Below are positions 43,258 through 50,643 of a DNA stretch of 62,626 nt, one piece after another. Made by a program: the position numbers and the translations under genes. The stretch is taken from assembly GCF_002086515.1 (NCBI RefSeq), contig NZ_MVHH01000024.1, forward strand, positions 1-62,626, given 5' to 3'. The notes beneath the pieces are model-generated. The model was not told the origin of the DNA. It saw only the letters and a program-made list of their open reading frames with translations, and made no database searches. Numbering within the stretch: position 1 is the stretch's first letter; each line of letters begins with the position of its first letter. This stretch comes from Mycolicibacter arupensis. Lineage in GTDB: Bacteria > Actinomycetota > Actinomycetes > Mycobacteriales > Mycobacteriaceae.

Positions 43258-43842
43258 ATGCCTCGAGCGCCGCAGACCGCGCGCAGTGAACGCACCCGCG
43301 AAGCGTTGCGGCGGGCCGCGTTGGTCCGGTTTCTGGCGCAGGGTGTGGAGGACACCTCCGCCGAGCAGATCGCCGCGGATGCCGGGGTGTCGCTGCGGAC
43401 CTTCTACCGGCATTTCACGTCCAAACACGACCTGCTGTTCGCCGACTACGACGCCGGACTGCAGTGGTTCCGCAGTGCGCTGTCCGGGCGCCCGCCGGCC
43501 GAGCCGGTGATCGAATCCGTGCAGGCAGCGATCTTTGCCTTCCCTTACGACGTGGAGGCGGTGACGCGGATCGCCGCGTTGCGCGCCGAGGAACTCGACC
43601 CGGAGCGCATTGTGCGCCACATCCGGCAGGTCGAGGCCGACTTCGCCGACGCGGTGGCCGAGCGGCTGCGCGCCGCAGCCCCCTCGTCGGCGGCCGACCC
43701 GCTACGGGTTGCGGTGACAGCGCGCTGCATTGCTGCCGCCGTGTTCGCCGCGATGGAGGTCTGGATGCTGGGCGCAGATCGCTCGCTGGCCGAGCTGGCC
43801 CGGATGTGCCGGACCGCGCTGGACTCGCTGAGGACCCTTTAG
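43258..43842 (+). CDS. TetR-family regulator with twin operators
   Basis: A 194-residue regulator. The helix-turn-helix is VEDTSAEQIAADAGVSLRTF then YRHFTSKHDLLFADYDAGLQ (about 35-75). The ligand domain has MftR-like features (ALRAEELDPERIVRHIRQVE). Identical 20-bp operator copies lie on both sides of the gene, one facing the DUF2834 gene and one facing the FAD oxidoreductase gene, so it should repress itself and both neighbours. The ATG at 43258 is chosen because longer starts would read through the operator. Confidence 0.88.
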   Translation: MPRAPQTARSERTREALRRAALVRFLAQGVEDTSAEQIAADAGVSLRTFYRHFTSKHDLLFADYDAGLQWFRSALSGRPPAEPVIESVQAAIFAFPYDVEAVTRIAALRAEELDPERIVRHIRQVEADFADAVAERLRAAAPSSAADPLRVAVTARCIAAAVFAAMEVWMLGADRSLAELARMCRTALDSLRTL

Positions 43843-43844
43843 TT

Positions 43845-43864
43845 ACGTCAATATTGACAAAACT
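43845..43864 (+). promoter_or_regulatory. TetR operator copy 2 (upstream of the FAD oxidoreductase)
   Basis: ACGTCAATATTGACAAAACT, the exact 20-bp sequence seen inverted at 43203-43222. It begins 2 bp after the TetR stop and covers a TTGACA hexamer reading toward the FAD gene at 43908. Confidence 0.8.
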
Positions 43865-43907
43865 GTCACTGCGTGCCAGCGTTCCCCGAAAGCGGAAGGG
43901 CGGACAG

Positions 43908-45464
43908 ATGACGGATTACGACGCGATCGTCATTGGCGCCGGACACAACGGCCTGGCCGCGGCGCTCATCTTGCAGCGGGCCGGGTTACGCACGTTGTGC
44001 CTGGAAGCCGGACTCTATGCCGGGGGGATGGCCTCCACGGTGGAACTGTTTGACGGCTACCGGTTCGAGATCGCCGGCTCGGTGCAGTTCCCGACGTCGG
44101 CGGTGGTCAGCGCGGAGCTGGGACTGGACGGGTTGGAGAGCCTCGACCTCGAGGTGATGTCGGTGGCGATGCGCGGCGTGGGGGATGACCCGCTGATCCA
44201 GTACACCGATCCGATGAAGCTGTTCACCCACCTCAGTGAGGTACACGGCGCCGAGGCCGTCAACGGCATGGCCGGACTGTTGGCGTGGAGTCAGGCCCCG
44301 ACCCGGGCGTTGGGCCGGTTCGAAGCGGGTCGCCCGCCCAAGACGCTGGACGAGATGTATGCCTGTGCCGAAAGTGAATTCGAGCGATCGGCTATCGACG
44401 ACATGCTGTTCGGCTCGGTCACCGACGTACTGGATCGCTATCTGCCGGACCGCGAGAAGCACGCTGCGCTGCGCGGATCTTTCACCGTGCTGGCCGTCAA
44501 CACCCTCTACCGCGGCCCCGCCACGCCGGGCAGCGCCGCGGCCTTGGCATTCGGCCTGGGCGTACCCGACGAGAACACCGTGCTGATGAAGAAGCTGCGC
44601 GGCGGGATCGGTGCGCTCACCGGGCACCTGCACAAGACCTTCACCGGGCTGGGTGGCCAGCTGCGACTCCGTGCCGCGGTAGCGGAGATCCTGGTCGCCG
44701 ACGGCCGGGTCACCGGAGTGCGCACCGAGTCCGGAGAGACCGTGAGCGCACCGGTGGTGGTGTCGGCCATTGCGCCCGACCTCACCGTCACCGGGCTGCT
44801 CGACGCCGCCGCCGTCCCCGAAGACGTCCGTGCGCGCTACGCCAGAACCGATCACCGGGGCAGCTACCTGCAGATGCATTTCGCGTTGGAGCAGGCGCCG
44901 GAGTTCGTCGCTCCGTACGAGGCCCTCAACGACCCCGCGATGCAGGCGTCCCTGGGAATCTTCTGCACGCCCGAGGAGGTGCAGCAGCAGTGGGAGGACG
45001 CGCGACGCGGCATCGTCCCGGCCGATCCGACTGTGGTCCTGCAGATTCCGTCGCTGCACGACCCGGATCTGGCCCCGCCGGGCAAGCACGCCGCTTCGGC
45101 CTTCGCGCTGTGGTTCCCCATCGAGGGCGACGGCAACTACGGCGAGATGAAGGTCGAGATGGGTCAGCGGGTGATCGACAAGATCACCAGACTGGCCCCC
45201 AACTTCGAAGGCAGCATCACCCGGCACACCACATTCACCCCGCGGCATATGGGCACCATGTTCGGCGCGCCCGGCGGCGACTACTGCCATGGCCTGCTCA
45301 ACCCCGATCAGATCGGCCCCAACCGGCCCGGGCCGCGGGGCTTTCTCGGGCAGCCGTTACCGGTGGAGGGGTTGTATCTGGGTAGCGCGGGCTGTCATGG
45401 GGGCCCGGGGATCACCTTCATTCCGGGCTACAACGCCGCTCAGCAGGTGCTGGCCGACCGCTGA
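43908..45464 (+). CDS. FAD-dependent oxidoreductase, phytoene desaturase-like
   Basis: A 518-residue flavoprotein of the phytoene dehydrogenase/retinol saturase type. The FAD motif is DAIVIGAGHNGLAAALILQRAG, followed by EAGLYAGGMASTVELFDGYRFEIAGS. The second FAD block is near the C-terminus, GLYLGSAGCHGGPGITFIPGYNAAQ. Members desaturate or isomerise isoprenoids or lipids. No carotenoid genes lie nearby, so the substrate is probably not a carotenoid. GGAAGGG lies 8 nt before the ATG. It is expected to be controlled by the TetR just upstream. Confidence 0.9.
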   Translation: MTDYDAIVIGAGHNGLAAALILQRAGLRTLCLEAGLYAGGMASTVELFDGYRFEIAGSVQFPTSAVVSAELGLDGLESLDLEVMSVAMRGVGDDPLIQYTDPMKLFTHLSEVHGAEAVNGMAGLLAWSQAPTRALGRFEAGRPPKTLDEMYACAESEFERSAIDDMLFGSVTDVLDRYLPDREKHAALRGSFTVLAVNTLYRGPATPGSAAALAFGLGVPDENTVLMKKLRGGIGALTGHLHKTFTGLGGQLRLRAAVAEILVADGRVTGVRTESGETVSAPVVVSAIAPDLTVTGLLDAAAVPEDVRARYARTDHRGSYLQMHFALEQAPEFVAPYEALNDPAMQASLGIFCTPEEVQQQWEDARRGIVPADPTVVLQIPSLHDPDLAPPGKHAASAFALWFPIEGDGNYGEMKVEMGQRVIDKITRLAPNFEGSITRHTTFTPRHMGTMFGAPGGDYCHGLLNPDQIGPNRPGPRGFLGQPLPVEGLYLGSAGCHGGPGITFIPGYNAAQQVLADR

Positions 45465-45483
45465 TCGCGGCGCCGGGCCGCGC

Positions 45484-45819
45484 TTACCGGCCCGAGAGCA
45501 GCTCGTCGAGCAACGTCGTGAAGGTCTGCGGGTCGGCCGGAGTGAACGCCGGCTGCGGCCACGAGTCACCGTCGAGCTCCAGGGTGATCAGGGTTGATCG
45601 CATCGGGCGTCCGATGTCCAGTGGCAGCCAGCGCCGGAGGTCCGAGCTGCCCCAGATGCGGAATCGGTGGGTCAGCATGCCCAAGGGCTCGGCGCGGTAG
45701 CCGCGCACCGCCGACAGTGGGATCACCTTGGAGGTGCCGGAGGGGAAGTGGTAGCGACGCAACGTGATCGCCCGGCGATCCAGGGCTACCAGGCCATCGT
45801 CGTAGGAGTCGCCGGTCAT
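45484..45819 (-). CDS. Small PH-like domain protein
   Basis: A 111-residue protein with the pattern of a bacterial PH-like domain: VALDRRAITLRRYHFP, KVIPLSAVRGYRAEPLG, THRFRIWGSSDLRRWLPLD and a C-terminal helix DPQTFTTLLDELLS. There is no signal or membrane segment. The ATG at 45819 overlaps the stop of the MBL-Rieske gene, so the two are coupled and may form a complex. The function is unknown. Confidence 0.75.
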   Translation of the reverse strand: MTGDSYDDGLVALDRRAITLRRYHFPSGTSKVIPLSAVRGYRAEPLGMLTHRFRIWGSSDLRRWLPLDIGRPMRSTLITLELDGDSWPQPAFTPADPQTFTTLLDELLSGR

Positions 45820-47375
45820 ACCTTCTCGCAACGCAGCTCGTGGCCCTTGGTGGTCAGGCAGCGGCCGGTTTCCAGATCCCATTCCCAGCCGTGCTGATTG
45901 CAGGTCAGGGTTTTGCCCTCGACCACCCCGACCTTCGACAGGTCGGCCTTCATGTGCGGACAGCGGCGCTGAATCTGCCAGTCGCCCAGCGTGATCGTCG
46001 CCGAGTCGTCGTGGCTCTCGCCGAACCACCCTTCGGCGTAGACGATCCGGTCCTCGGTGAGGCACTTGAAGAACGTGTAGAGGTATTCGTTGTAGCCACC
46101 GACCCGCCACGCCCGGAACCTGGTGGACAAGAAGATGGTGTTGACCCAGTCCGGTTCGTCATCGCGCAACACAGTTCGCACCAACTCGGGTGGAATGCCG
46201 AAGCCGTAACGGAACTTCTCGCCCGGAATCGGCTCGCGAACCATCCGTTTGGGGAAGTCCAGCACCACCGTCTCGGTGTGGCCCGCACCGTCGAGTACCA
46301 GCTCGACGGGATAGCCGATGCCGTCGCAGATCTCATTGCTGCGGGCCATGATCGGCTCGAACAGCGCCCGCAGGGGTTCGAGCATCGCCGGCCCCGCTGC
46401 CGGCGCCCACGCGGCCTTCTCGGCAGCCAGAACCGGTGCCATTCGCTCGGCGTAGGCGGCGATGTAGTCGGCCTTACCGGTGGTGAAGATGGCCTCGACA
46501 GCCTCGACGGGCAGCGGGTGGTTCAGCGAATCCAAGTGCGCGCCAGTGAAACTCGCTGTGCTGCCGGGAATCATCAGCAACCCGCCGTCGTGACCGTTGC
46601 GGCGCATCTGATCCAGGAACACCATCTCGTCGGGGAAGATATTGGCGGGATCGTCATGGTCGTCGTTGAGGTGGCGCAGCTCGGGGTCCAGGAAACACGG
46701 CGGCCCGGCAGAGGGAACCACCCAGGTCGCGTCGACGTGGGCGATGTACTGGCGGGCCCGGTCCATCTGGCGCTGGCGCTTCTGCGTGCCGAACGCCTCT
46801 TTGGCGCGAGCGGGCATGTCGTAGACCATCGGGTACCAGATGGCGCCCGAGTACTGGAGCAGGTGCACGTCGATGCCCCCGAAGGCGCCCAGCACGTCTA
46901 AGTCGATCGGGCGGGAGTCGTTCATGTTGAACACGGTGGTCACCCCGTCGGAGACCACCAGGCCCGAGTCGCCGATCGGGCCGTCGGCGGGAGCCCGCAA
47001 GGCGATGATCATGACGTCCAGGTCGCCCTTGGGCCCGTGCACCGTGTGACGCACCGAGTCGGTGGTCTCGTAGAACCGATGAAAGCCCAGTTCTTCCAGG
47101 GCCCGGCGCAGATCCGGCACCGGGTAATCGGGCAGCAGAACCACCGCGTCCTTGTTGACGTGCGCCGCCAGGTGCCGGGGGTCGTAGTGATCGTGGTGCA
47201 GGTGCGAAATGTAGAGGTAGTCGCAGTCGCCGAGGGCATCCCAATCCAGTGCCGAATTGTCCGGGAACGGGAACCACGAGGCGAAGTAAGCCGGATTCAC
47301 CCACGGGTCGCACAGGATGCTGCCCGCGGCGGTCTCGATCCGGAAGCCGGCGTGCCCGACGCTGGTGACCTGCAC
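45816..47375 (-). CDS. Metallo-beta-lactamase-fold protein with C-terminal Rieske domain (Rv3818 homologue)
   Basis: A 519-residue two-domain protein. The N-terminal MBL domain has the metal motif HLHHDHYD (HxHxDH) and other ligands in a UlaG-like arrangement; the middle is helical. The C-terminal Rieske domain (about 415-515) has cluster ligands CPH in RRCPHMKADL and CNQH in LTCNQHGWEWD, giving a [2Fe-2S] centre. The Rieske site could pass electrons to the MBL metal site, as in CMP-Neu5Ac hydroxylase-like proteins. The GTG at 47375 has GGGAGAAGG upstream. It diverges from the acyltransferase genes. Confidence 0.9.
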   Translation of the reverse strand: MQVTSVGHAGFRIETAAGSILCDPWVNPAYFASWFPFPDNSALDWDALGDCDYLYISHLHHDHYDPRHLAAHVNKDAVVLLPDYPVPDLRRALEELGFHRFYETTDSVRHTVHGPKGDLDVMIIALRAPADGPIGDSGLVVSDGVTTVFNMNDSRPIDLDVLGAFGGIDVHLLQYSGAIWYPMVYDMPARAKEAFGTQKRQRQMDRARQYIAHVDATWVVPSAGPPCFLDPELRHLNDDHDDPANIFPDEMVFLDQMRRNGHDGGLLMIPGSTASFTGAHLDSLNHPLPVEAVEAIFTTGKADYIAAYAERMAPVLAAEKAAWAPAAGPAMLEPLRALFEPIMARSNEICDGIGYPVELVLDGAGHTETVVLDFPKRMVREPIPGEKFRYGFGIPPELVRTVLRDDEPDWVNTIFLSTRFRAWRVGGYNEYLYTFFKCLTEDRIVYAEGWFGESHDDSATITLGDWQIQRRCPHMKADLSKVGVVEGKTLTCNQHGWEWDLETGRCLTTKGHELRCEKV

Positions 47376-47445
47376 GTGTACCTTCTCCCGACGCTGAAAG
47401 AGCCTCCCTGGGGAGTTTACCGGCGGCGGACCCAGCCCCATCGCC

Positions 47446-47451
47446 TAGGCT
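47446..47451 (+). promoter_or_regulatory. -10 element of the acyltransferase cluster
   Basis: TAGGCT ends 8 nt before the GTG at 47460; very short leader or leaderless. Confidence 0.4.
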
Positions 47452-47459
47452 TTGGTGCT

Positions 47460-48248
47460 GTGGAGCCTTGGTACGGGACTGTCGCCTTCTTGGCGCACAC
47501 GCTGTGGCGTTATGAGGGCTTGAAGATCACGGTGACCGGCCGGGAGCACCTGCCTGCCACCGGCGGCGCGGTGATCGCCATCAACCACACCGGCTACCTG
47601 GACTTCCTGTTTGCCGGGGTGGCCTCCTATGACGCGAAGCCGCGGCGGCGCGTGCGCTTCATGGCCAAAAAGGACACGTTCGAGCACCGGTTCAGCGGCC
47701 CGATCATGCGCGGTTGCCGGCACATCGCCGTGGATCGCAGCCAGGGCGCGGAGTCCTATGCCACCGCCGTGTCCTATCTCAAGGCGGGCGAGCTGGTCGG
47801 GGTGTACCCCGAGGCCACCATCAGCCGCAGCTTTGAGCTCAAGGAGTTCAAGAGCGGCGCGGCCCGGATGGCTCTCGAGGCTCAGGTGCCGATCATCCCG
47901 CATATCGTCTGGGGCGCCCAGCGGATCTGGACCAAGGATCATCCCAAGAAGCTGGGACGCACCAAGGTGCCCATCACGGTGGCGATCGGCGAACCGATAC
48001 AGCCGACGTTGCCGGTCGACGAGCTGCGGGCCCTGCTGCAGACCCGGATGCAGGAGCTGTTGGAGCAGGTGCAGGACGCCTATCCCGAGCATCCTGCCGG
48101 CGCGTTCTGGGTGCCTCAGCGTTTGGGGGGCAGCGCCCCCACCCCCGCCGAGGCCCTGGAACTCGACGCCGCCGAAGCTGCGCGCAAAGCCGAACAGCGT
48201 GCTCTGCGCCAGCAGCAGCCGCCGAGCCCGACGGGCGCCGCGGAATAG
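47460..48248 (+). CDS. PlsC-type 1-acylglycerol-3-phosphate acyltransferase-like, first of three
   Basis: A membrane-associated acyltransferase of 262 residues, homologous to Rv3816c. The catalytic HX4D is NHTGYLD; further blocks are FMAKKDTFEH, CRHIAVDRSQGAESYATAVS, GVYPEATISRSF and VPIIPHIVWGAQRIWTKDHP. PEATISR replaces the usual PEGTRS of PlsC enzymes. It probably acylates a glycerolipid or glycolipid head. The next two genes are close relatives, so this is an old tandem triplication. Confidence 0.9.
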   Translation: MEPWYGTVAFLAHTLWRYEGLKITVTGREHLPATGGAVIAINHTGYLDFLFAGVASYDAKPRRRVRFMAKKDTFEHRFSGPIMRGCRHIAVDRSQGAESYATAVSYLKAGELVGVYPEATISRSFELKEFKSGAARMALEAQVPIIPHIVWGAQRIWTKDHPKKLGRTKVPITVAIGEPIQPTLPVDELRALLQTRMQELLEQVQDAYPEHPAGAFWVPQRLGGSAPTPAEALELDAAEAARKAEQRALRQQQPPSPTGAAE

Positions 48249-48255
48249 AGCTGGC

Positions 48256-49032
48256 ATGCAGCCGGTCTTTCGCGCGATGGAGCTCACGGCGCGCACCGCG
48301 GTGCGGCTGACCGGGGCGCGGATCGACTATCTCGGGCTGGAGCACATTCCAGCCGAGGGTGGTGCCGTGATCGCGATCAATCACACCGGCTATGTGGATT
48401 TCCTGCCTGCCGGGCTGGCCGCCTACTACCGGGGCCGCCGGATGCGGTTCATGATCAAAGCCGAGATGCAGCAGGTGCCGGTAGTGAACTACCTGATCAA
48501 ACACACCGGCACCATCCCGGTGGACCGTGCGGCCGGGGCCGGTGCCTACCAGCACGCGGTGGCGGCGCTGCGTTGCGGCGAAGTGGTGGGCGTCTACCCC
48601 GAGGCCACCATCAGTCGCAGCTTCGAGCTCAAGGAATTCAAGTCTGGGGCGGCCAGGATGGCCCTGGACGCGCGGGTGCCGATCGTGCCCCTGATCGTCT
48701 GGGGCGCCCACCGGCTGTGGACCAAGGGCCACCCGAGGGCGCGAATGCTCCGCAGCGGAATTCCCGTCACCGTGCTGGCGGGAGAGCCGTTGGCGCCCGC
48801 CGGCGACGCCGCCACGCTCAGCGCCCGACTGCGCGAGCGGATGGCGCCGATGTTGGCCCAGGTGCAACAGGAGTACCCGCACCCCGCCGGTCAGTTCTGG
48901 GTGCCGCGGCGTCTTGGCGGCGGCGCGCCGACCCCGGACGAGGCCAGGGTCGTTGAAGAGCAGGAGCTGGCGGAGCGCAGGCGCAAAAGCTCCGGCACCA
49001 GCCAGACCGACCCGTCGGGCACGGAGCTGTAA
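48256..49032 (+). CDS. PlsC-type acyltransferase, second of three
   Basis: A 258-residue paralogue of its neighbours, homologous to Rv3815c. Motifs: NHTGYVD, FMIKAEMQQVPVVNYLIKHT, TIPVDRAAGAGAYQHAV, GVYPEATISRSFELKEFKSG and VPIVPLIVWGAHRLWTKGHP. The start ATG (48256) is 7 bp after the first gene's stop. The C-terminal tail differs from the first copy (EEQELAERRRKSSG), which may target different partners or lipids. Confidence 0.9.
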   Translation: MQPVFRAMELTARTAVRLTGARIDYLGLEHIPAEGGAVIAINHTGYVDFLPAGLAAYYRGRRMRFMIKAEMQQVPVVNYLIKHTGTIPVDRAAGAGAYQHAVAALRCGEVVGVYPEATISRSFELKEFKSGAARMALDARVPIVPLIVWGAHRLWTKGHPRARMLRSGIPVTVLAGEPLAPAGDAATLSARLRERMAPMLAQVQQEYPHPAGQFWVPRRLGGGAPTPDEARVVEEQELAERRRKSSGTSQTDPSGTEL

Positions 49033-49036
49033 AGAC

Positions 49037-49783
49037 ATGGCCGAACCCTTCTTCCGGACGCTGGAGCTCGTGATTCCGCGGCTTGCCGCCGCGAACGGGC
49101 CGCATGTGACGATCGAAGGCCTGGACAACATTCCCGAGCAGGGCGGTGCAGTGGTCGCGGTCAATCACACCAGTTACCTGGACTGGTATCCGGCTTCGGT
49201 GGCTGCCCTGCGGCGCCGGCGCCGGTTGCGGTACATGATCAAGGCCGAGATGACCGAGGTGCCGGTGGTCGACTACGTGATCAGGCACGCCAAACTGATC
49301 CCGGTCGACCGGTCCGCAGGGGCGGGAGCCTACGACGAGGCGGTGCGGAGGCTGGCCGACGGAGAGCTGGTCGGACTGAATCCCGAAGCCACCATCAGTC
49401 GCAGCTTCGAGCTGCAGGAGTTCAAGACGGGAGCCGCCCGGATGGCCCATGCCGCTGACGTGCCGCTGATCCCGGTCATCGTCTGGGGCATCCACCGGGT
49501 CTGGACGAAAGATCACCCAAAGAATTTGTGGCGCAATCACATTCCTGTACTGACCAAGATCGGCCGGCCGATGGCGGCATCGGCGGACACGACGGCGAGC
49601 ACCGCCGCGCTGCGGAACACCATGGCGGCCATGCTCGAGGAGGCGCAAATGGAGTACCCACACCCCGCAGGGGCGCATTGGGTGCCGCGCAGGCTGGGCG
49701 GCGGTGCGCCGACTATGGACGAAGCCCTGCAGCTGCGCGCAGCCGAGCTGGCCGAACGTGATCGCCGACGGAGCGCGCACTGA
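49037..49783 (+). CDS. PlsC-type acyltransferase, third of three
   Basis: A 248-residue paralogue, homologous to Rv3814c. Motifs: NHTSYLD, YMIKAEMTEVPVVDYVIRHA, LIPVDRSAGAGAYDEAV, GLNPEATISRSFELQEF and VPLIPVIVWGIHRVWTKDHP. The Tyr before PEA is Asn here, unlike the other two copies. It starts 4 bp after the second gene and its stop overlaps the HAD gene start by one base (TGATG), so all four are one unit. Confidence 0.9.
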   Translation: MAEPFFRTLELVIPRLAAANGPHVTIEGLDNIPEQGGAVVAVNHTSYLDWYPASVAALRRRRRLRYMIKAEMTEVPVVDYVIRHAKLIPVDRSAGAGAYDEAVRRLADGELVGLNPEATISRSFELQEFKTGAARMAHAADVPLIPVIVWGIHRVWTKDHPKNLWRNHIPVLTKIGRPMAASADTTASTAALRNTMAAMLEEAQMEYPHPAGAHWVPRRLGGGAPTMDEALQLRAAELAERDRRRSAH

Positions 49784-50613
49784 TGCAGCCCCACAGTGAT
49801 CGACTGGCGCTGATCGCCAGCGATGTCGACGGCACCCTGCTCGACGACACCGAGAACGTCACCCCGCGAACCCGGGCAGCGGTGCGCGCGGCCGTGGACG
49901 CCGGCACACACTTCGTGCTGGCGACGGGACGCCCGCCGCGGTGGATCGCGCCGGTGGTCGATGCGCTCGGATTCGCCCCGATGGCGGTGTGCGCCAACGG
50001 TGCGGTGATCTACGACCCGGCCACCGATCGGGTGGTGTCGGCGCGGACGCTCTCGGTCGACAGCCTGGTCAAGCTGGCCGAAGTCGTGGGCCACGCGCTG
50101 CCGGGAGCGGGTCTGGCGGTGGAGCGGATCGGTCTGAGCGCGCACGATGCGGCCACCCCGCAGTTCGTCAGCTCGCCGGGCTACGAACACGCCTGGCTCA
50201 ACCCGGACAACACCGAGGTGTCGCTGGAGGATCTGCTGTCCCAGCCGGCGATCAAGCTGTTGATCCGCATGGCAGGGACTTCCAGCGCCGAGATGGCGGC
50301 GCAGCTGCAGCCGCATATCGGGACGGCCGCCGAGATGACCTACTCCACCAACAACGGCCTGATCGAGGTGGTGCCCCCGGGCATCACCAAGGCCAGCGGT
50401 CTCGAAGAGCTGATCGCGCCGATGGGCCTCGGGGTCGAGCAGGTGGTGGCCTTCGGCGATATGCCCAACGACGTTCCGATGCTGGTACGCGCAGGCCACG
50501 GTGTGGCGATGGGCAACGCCCACCCCGAGGTGCTGGCGGCGGCCGCGGAGATCACCGCACCCAACACCGACGATGGCCTGGCCCGGGTCCTGGAGCGGAT
50601 CTTCCTGCGTTGA
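49783..50613 (+). CDS. Cof-type HAD phosphatase (Rv3813c homologue)
   Basis: A 276-residue HAD-family phosphatase with a type IIB cap. Motif I is ASDVDGTLLDD (nucleophile Asp14), motif II VLATGRPP, motif III Lys in IKLLIRMAG/ITKASGLEEL, and motif IV FGDMPNDVPML. The substrate is likely a sugar phosphate or phosphorylated lipid precursor. Coupled to the third acyltransferase. A 9-bp hairpin follows the stop immediately. In M. tuberculosis a PE_PGRS gene lies next; here it is absent. Confidence 0.92.
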   Translation: MQPHSDRLALIASDVDGTLLDDTENVTPRTRAAVRAAVDAGTHFVLATGRPPRWIAPVVDALGFAPMAVCANGAVIYDPATDRVVSARTLSVDSLVKLAEVVGHALPGAGLAVERIGLSAHDAATPQFVSSPGYEHAWLNPDNTEVSLEDLLSQPAIKLLIRMAGTSSAEMAAQLQPHIGTAAEMTYSTNNGLIEVVPPGITKASGLEELIAPMGLGVEQVVAFGDMPNDVPMLVRAGHGVAMGNAHPEVLAAAAEITAPNTDDGLARVLERIFLR

Positions 50614-50637
50614 CTCTGCGCTGACGGCCGCAGAGTC
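50612..50637. terminator. Hairpin between the HAD and amidase genes
   Basis: GACTCTGCG and CGCAGAGTC pair perfectly around the loop CTGACGGC, overlapping the last two bases of the HAD stop. The two genes converge, so it may end both transcripts. The same arm sequence recurs at 52448-52507. Confidence 0.65.
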
Positions 50638-50643
50638 GACGGG

